From Agelaius tricolor (lineage: Eukaryota; Chordata; Aves; Passeriformes; Icteridae), in contig JALJCS010000039.1 of assembly GCA_023055355.1 (NCBI GenBank), positions 610,001-674,000 of the forward strand: a stretch of 64,000 nucleotides of DNA, given 5' to 3'. Shown here piece after piece: positions 58,948-64,000 of the stretch (the first letter of the stretch is position 1; every line of letters begins with the position of its first letter). The notes beneath the pieces were generated by a model. That model saw nothing but the letters and a program-made list of their open reading frames with translations. It made no database searches and was not told where the DNA came from. The position numbers and the translations under genes were made by a program.

Positions 58948-61900
58948 GGATTTAATCCTGGTTTTTCTTCATCTTCTCCTGAGCTGTCTCCAGACACGGT
59001 GTGTGGGCACTGTCTGACAGCAGCAGCATTAACGTGCCACCTCCCTGACACTGAGGTTCATGTCACAACTTTTCATCCAAAGCAGCAAATCAATGATTCC
59101 CACTGTGTCCCACACAGCTCCATGGGGAGTTTGTGTGGCTGCAGTTCCAGCACCAGCTCAAATGCACAGGAATTTCAGAAGATACAGAAGGAATCAGCCA
59201 TTCACAGAGAAAAACATCAGTTTGCACGGCCCAGATCCCCACAACACTGCAGACTCTGGTAACCCAGAATCTGCATTTACACTTTGGTCTCTGGGCCTTA
59301 CTTTTCCTCTCACTAAACTTCTCCCATTTTCCCCTCTTGCTCAGCTTCCCAAGATAATTAAAAGCAGCATTAGGAGCAGGGATAGATAATGGGAACTGTC
59401 CCAAGGCTTGACAAAATTTCTCTTTTCAGGCCTGACAATTCCAGCCAAGGAGAGAGGAAAAGCCCGCATGAAAGAGGTGTGAAATCAAAGCAGTAATCAA
59501 ATTTAGGTATAATGAGAGAAGCTGAAGAGGTTTTCAATGTTCAGAACAAGATTAGCAGCTCCAGGCACAGGAGGCATGCGACATTTTCCCCGCTGTAACA
59601 ACTCTGTGATGCAAATTGCATCTCAAATGCTCTCCCCAGCTCTGGGACCCGTTCAGCCACAAACGTGGTGCTGAATTTTTTAAAGCAAAGTGGAAGCTGG
59701 TCAGAGAGGTGGTTTGCAAATCAAAACCACAGAGGACAGCTTGGAAGCAGCAGCTGGAGCAGAGAGAGGCAGAGCCTGGCCCTGAGGTGCAGCACAGCCT
59801 GAAACTCTAACCAAATAAAGAACTTGCCACTTGTTTTTTTCCCTCAGGAGCTACAGAAGGTGCTGTATGGAATCCCTGCCTCCTTCACACTGCATCAGCA
59901 TGCAGAGGAGCACAAGAATGAAGATTACAGCACCTTCTGCTGCTGCTTCCATCTCCTGACTCAAATCTCACCAAAATCTGTCACTACTGGGCCTTCCCAA
60001 AGCCCCAGATTCACTCAGTCCTTGCAGAATTTCAGTTCTGAGGAGCAGGAAGGGAGATAAAGGCACTTGCAGACACCAGAGATGCAATTGCTGCCTGAGA
60101 TGCATTTCACTGCCCAGCTTAGTGCCTCTAAAACCATCAAAATCAGCCCCTTTGAGAGCACCAAGCCAACAGCAGGACATCAGGGCCTGCACATGGTTGG
60201 AAATGGCATTTTTTATTATTCCTCTCCCAGGCTCTCATTCCATGGTGCCATTGCAGGGCTTAATCCCATCATTCAGCAGCAAGTCTTGGCAATGAGCTTC
60301 AGATGGATTTTTAGTGCTCAGCAAATAAGAGGCAATTTTACTTTGTCTCCAATGAATGAAATTTCGCCACAAAATCGGATGAACTCTGTGTTCTGAGGCT
60401 GGCCAGGCACCAACCACTGCCAGGTCCCCAACCTGGATGTCACACTGCTCTAATATTGAAAAGTTAAATTTATTTGGCTTTGTCTACAAGATTATTCTCT
60501 CTCAAAAGAATTGGAATCCATATCATTGCATTTCCAAGCACTAACCTCAGACCAGCCACAAAGAGCACAAGAGACAAGAAAAGAAATAGAGATTTCTAAG
60601 GAGATGAAAATTGAATGCTGAGTTTTTTCTCATGATAGAAAGTTTCATCAATTATCACCTGCCAGCTCCTTGCCTTCACTTGTGTGGCCACCACTGAATA
60701 CACTCGCAGATAAGAAAATGTTTGTCCTACTGAAAACTGGCACTAGAAGCAGAAAAAGGCTCAGATATCTGGATTCAAAGACAACATAATGAAAAGAGCT
60801 GCCTTCTAATAGCAAGATATGATGGACAGCAGGAATGGCTGAAGCCAGCAGAGAGAAGTCCATGAACTATTCCTGCTACAAAGATTTCTGACAAAACCCC
60901 CAAGAACCCAAATGCAACATTTTGTCTGGCAGAGCTGATAGGAACCCTGTGCATTTAATTCAGTCATTGGCAGCAAATAGAGATCAGCTTGAAGCTCCTT
61001 TGGTCCACTACTACTTACTTTTTTTCACCCAAAACATGTAATTACATCTACTTTTTGGGAAGAAATTACTGCTTTCAGTGGTTCAATGCAAAGAGTTTCT
61101 CCCCATACCCACTCCTAATCAGTCACCAAGAGAAATATTTTCTAAAAAGATCTCTTCCAAATTTTGGAGTGACTTTCAACATAAATCACTTGGTTATTTT
61201 GCTCAAAATGCTAAGGGAATTGAATTGGGCTCCCTCATCTTAAAAAGAATTGTTTCTTCCTAGTTCTTCACAAAGAGGGACAAAAGACTTTGTTGCAGCA
61301 GACTGAAGGCAGGAAGAGGTTTCTTTCCCCCTGAGCTGCACAATAGAAGACAATTTTGTTGCCAAGAGGCAACAAAACCCAGCCAATTTCCAGTTCTTTC
61401 AGTGTAAGGGAAAAGTTCTGAGGATCCCAGCTGTGGGAGACACAGAGTGGCAGGAGCAGGGGATCTGCTGGGGGGTTTGGGGTGGGGGGCAGATGAAAGA
61501 AATGTTCAAGCAAAACCTGTGAGAGCTCAAGACTCCATCCCTCAGAGGAGAAACTGGATTTGACCCAAATGCCATTCAAATCCAAAAAACACTGAGGCAT
61601 CTCCCCAAGCTCTGCTGGGCCATCAGGTACAACCCAAATCCCTCTGTGGGACCAGGGCAGCAGATCCCTGGCACTGGACAGGGATGCTCCCCTGGGAAGC
61701 CACCTGCATTGCCCATGGCACTCACAAGACCTGCTTCTAAAGACCCCAACGTCCAAACAACTCCACACTAAAAGCCTTTAATTTGGGGTTTCACTTCTCC
61801 ACCTGTCTGTTGTCACTAGGCAGCTGCTCCACTTCAACACCTTTCTGATGGGTACAAATTTTCTCCTGATTTCCAGCCTAAACAGGAAGTTATTTCCATT

Positions 61901-62280
61901 CATTCTTCTGCAAGCACTGGGAGCTTGTACCTGCTTTGCTCTTCCTCTCCTGGTGTGCATTTGTGCACATAAAATGCCAAAGCCAAGAGCATTTCCTTGT
62001 TTCAATCATGTCATTTGTCCTTATTATTTTCTGCCCATATAATTGCATGGATTTGGTGCTGGCTCAACACTCAGAATGTTGACAGCACAAAGTCCAGTTC
62101 TCACACTGACTTCTCCAAGTTTTGGACCAAGCCTGCAAAGAAGGAAACACAGCAAAGAAATTCCAAACAGGGGCCCTAATCAAGGTAATAAAATGCCACG
62201 TGCCTGTGTTTGCTGCAGGGAAGAATAGTGCTCCTTATTAAATCATTGCAAACAATTAAAGCAGCAGAGGGGAGGAAGAC
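58948..62280. other. Non-coding
   Basis: Begins with the second target copy GGATTT. No gene, RNA gene or recognisable repeat was found in this 3.3 kb. Confidence 0.55.
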
Positions 62281-62750
62281 AGAGCTTTTGGGGCAAATTT
62301 GGAGACCTCATCTATGGATGGATGGAGTACCTAGGATTTTCCCAATTGCTGGGAATGGTTCCCCAGGTCCTTGGTGAAAAATGTGGCTCCCCAGCAAGTG
62401 CAGATCTGCAAGACAAGAAACAATTTAGGCAATTGGTGATGCATCTTTCTAAATCACTCTCCTTTCTTTCTTACAGTACTGATTTAGGGGCACTACCTTG
62501 CTTGTTTTTGCTTGTCACTAAAACCAAGCTCACATTTTTTATTGATTGTATCATCTTACATTGTGGTTCCTTCATATTCACAGTAAAAGAAGACCATTAT
62601 TTCCAGTGATGTGTCCTTTAAATTGCCTCAGTCAATTGGCAGAACACCAGGAGGCCCCTGAGGAGCCAGGGCGCTGGAAAGCCCTGAGGAATTGGGTGTC
62701 AGAGGGCACAAGCAGCCCCCAGGCAGCCACCTTGTTCCTGGCACCCGGCT
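62281..62750 (+). pseudogene. Collapsed remnant of MROH flanking sequence
   Basis: 62,284-62,420 resembles the 5' flank of the MROH gene (19,366-19,510; shared GGGGCAAATTTGGAGACCTC). 62,640-62,740 resembles its 3' flank (25,830-25,930 and 17,715-17,815; shared GCCCTGAG, GTCAGAGG and CACAAGCAGCCCC). Only about 220 bp separate the two, and no exon remains between them. Confidence 0.5.
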
Positions 62751-63299
62751 GCTCTGGCGCTTCCCCAGAGCGTCTCCCAGGCCTGCGGCAGAGCCCTCCA
62801 GGCCGGGCCTCAGCAGGAGGGTGGGGGCACCCCTGAGGTGCCCAGGCTGGGCTGGCTGGGCACAGGGAGGGCAAAGCTCCCCTGCTGGGGCATGGGATGA
62901 GGCAGTGGGAAGCCAGAGAACCTGAGATCTTACCCCCAAATGTTCTCTTTGCCCTAACATTTACCTCAGGTTTTGTCACAAAATGATCCTTATGTGCCCT
63001 CTAGAAATTACTCAGACTTTTCCTCAAAAGTAATTTTTTTCCCTAGAGATCACCTTAAATTTTTCTGCTCAAATATCTACTACATGTACTCAACAGTTCA
63101 CCTCTGATTTCATTATTCTCACAGTCCAGTGATTACCTCAACTGGAAAGCCCAAATGTTCATTCCGTGCCCTACAGGTGACACCAGGTAATTCCAGCATT
63201 CCTGTGCTATGAAGTTCTCTCCCTGGAAGCTACTGCAGCTTTACCCCGGCCAAGTGAAACACTCCCTGGTGCTGAGGCAAGGCTGGCCCATGCTCCTCG
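62751..63299. other. Non-coding
   Basis: No gene or recognisable repeat was seen between the MROH remnant and the CpG island. Confidence 0.5.
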
Positions 63300-63600
63300 G
63301 TGTGTATGAGCGCAGGGCAGCCGCAGGGCAGCTCCCCCAGGGCTTCTGCAAGGCCGCCCGGCGCCCGGCCCCGCGGGGCGGCCCCAGCGGGTTCGAGTTG
63401 CCGCCCGCGGCTGAGGGGAGCGGCGGGGCGGGGCCGCCCGCGCCTGGGCGGGAAACGCTCCCTGCGGCGGGGAGCGGGCGGCGGCGGCGCAGCGGGGACC
63501 GGCCCGGCCCTGCCGTGTCCCTCAGGGCGAGCCCACGGCCCCTCAGCGGCCCTGGCGTCCCTTCAGCCAGCGGCATGTGCGCTCAGCCACACGCGGCGTG
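63300..63600. promoter_or_regulatory. CpG island, possible promoter
   Basis: A sharply GC- and CpG-rich stretch with several GC boxes (GGGGCGG type near 63,375 and 63,425). No exon can be assigned inside the window. Confidence 0.45.
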
Positions 63601-63900
63601 CCCGTGTCCCCCTCACTTTCCCTCAGTGACACCGCCTCGCCCTGAGGGACACGACAGACACCCGCCTCCCCTCAGGGACTCTCACTGGCCTCAGTGGCAT
63701 GCAGGGCATCTGCATGCCATTCAGACACTGTCATGACACCTCAGCGACCCACGGGGCATCTGCCTTCCCTTCAGTGACAGAAAGGCACCTGCAACCTGCT
63801 GGGGAAGCCTCAAGTCTGCTCAGTGACCCCATGTGCCCTCAGCATTGGGACACCCACCTTTCTCTCAGTGACGCTCACGTCCCGTCAGCAAATCAAGAGG
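63515..63900 (+). repeat. Degenerate (C)CCTCAGTGAC repeats
   Basis: The motif CTCAGNGAC recurs at irregular spacing of about 25-60 bp (for example near 63,623, 63,740, 63,769, 63,818, 63,867), suggesting a decayed minisatellite. Confidence 0.45.
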
Positions 63901-64000
63901 CACCAGCCATCCTATGGGTGACTCAGAGCGAGTGCAGTGGGTCATGGTGGCCAGGGGCCAGCAGCAAGCAGAAACCCAGGGCTGGGGAACAGGTTCTGCT

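Noticed and set aside
63515..63900. CRISPR-like spaced repeats
   Set aside because: The repeats are degenerate, unevenly spaced and in a bird genome; no CRISPR array is present in the window.

Overview
The window looks like nuclear DNA of a songbird (passerine). This is inferred from content: an R2 element in 28S rDNA, solo LTRs of families common in songbird genomes, CR1 LINE fragments, and a compact 15-exon gene of the maestro heat-like repeat (MROH) family, which is strongly expanded in birds. No database search was possible, so family names rest on recognition of motifs and sequence.

Layout. 1-8,600: one minus-strand ribosomal DNA unit, read right to left as 5' ETS, 18S fragment, ITS1, 5.8S, ITS2, 28S, with an R2 retrotransposon at the standard 28S target. 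The unit is dead: 18S keeps only its first ~377 nt, 28S has lost its core between the D3 and D8 regions, and R2 carries stops and frameshifts. 8,600-14,500: non-coding DNA with two solo LTRs (each with its own target duplication) and one further LTR. 14,400-15,300: CCAAT-bearing tandem repeats and a CpG island that looks like a promoter. 15,300-18,800: LTRs, a GGAA microsatellite, and a broken copy of the last MROH exon with its 3' flank. 20,168-25,328: an apparently intact MROH-family gene of 669 codons, all introns GT-AG.

26,253-48,805 is a large inverted repeat: two ~3.4 kb arms around a ~9.3 kb spacer. The left arm is split by a 6.4 kb class II endogenous retrovirus (26,798-33,205; tRNA-Phe primer site; env absent), while the right arm holds the matching empty site. 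The inner ~2.1 kb of the arms is almost identical, whereas the outer part differs by several per cent. This suggests gene conversion between the arms. The arms carry an acidic, repeat-rich exon I do not recognise.

49,406-58,947 is a second, younger, nearly complete provirus on the minus strand (gag, pro, pol, env in betaretrovirus-like order, with an alpharetrovirus-like envelope transmembrane subunit). All its genes carry breaks, and a foreign solo LTR sits inside gag. 58,948-64,000 is mostly non-coding, with a collapsed remnant of MROH flanking sequence (62,281-62,750) and a second CpG island (63,300-63,600).

Apart from the MROH gene, nearly everything that can be read here is a relic: dead rDNA, dead R2, and disabled proviruses.
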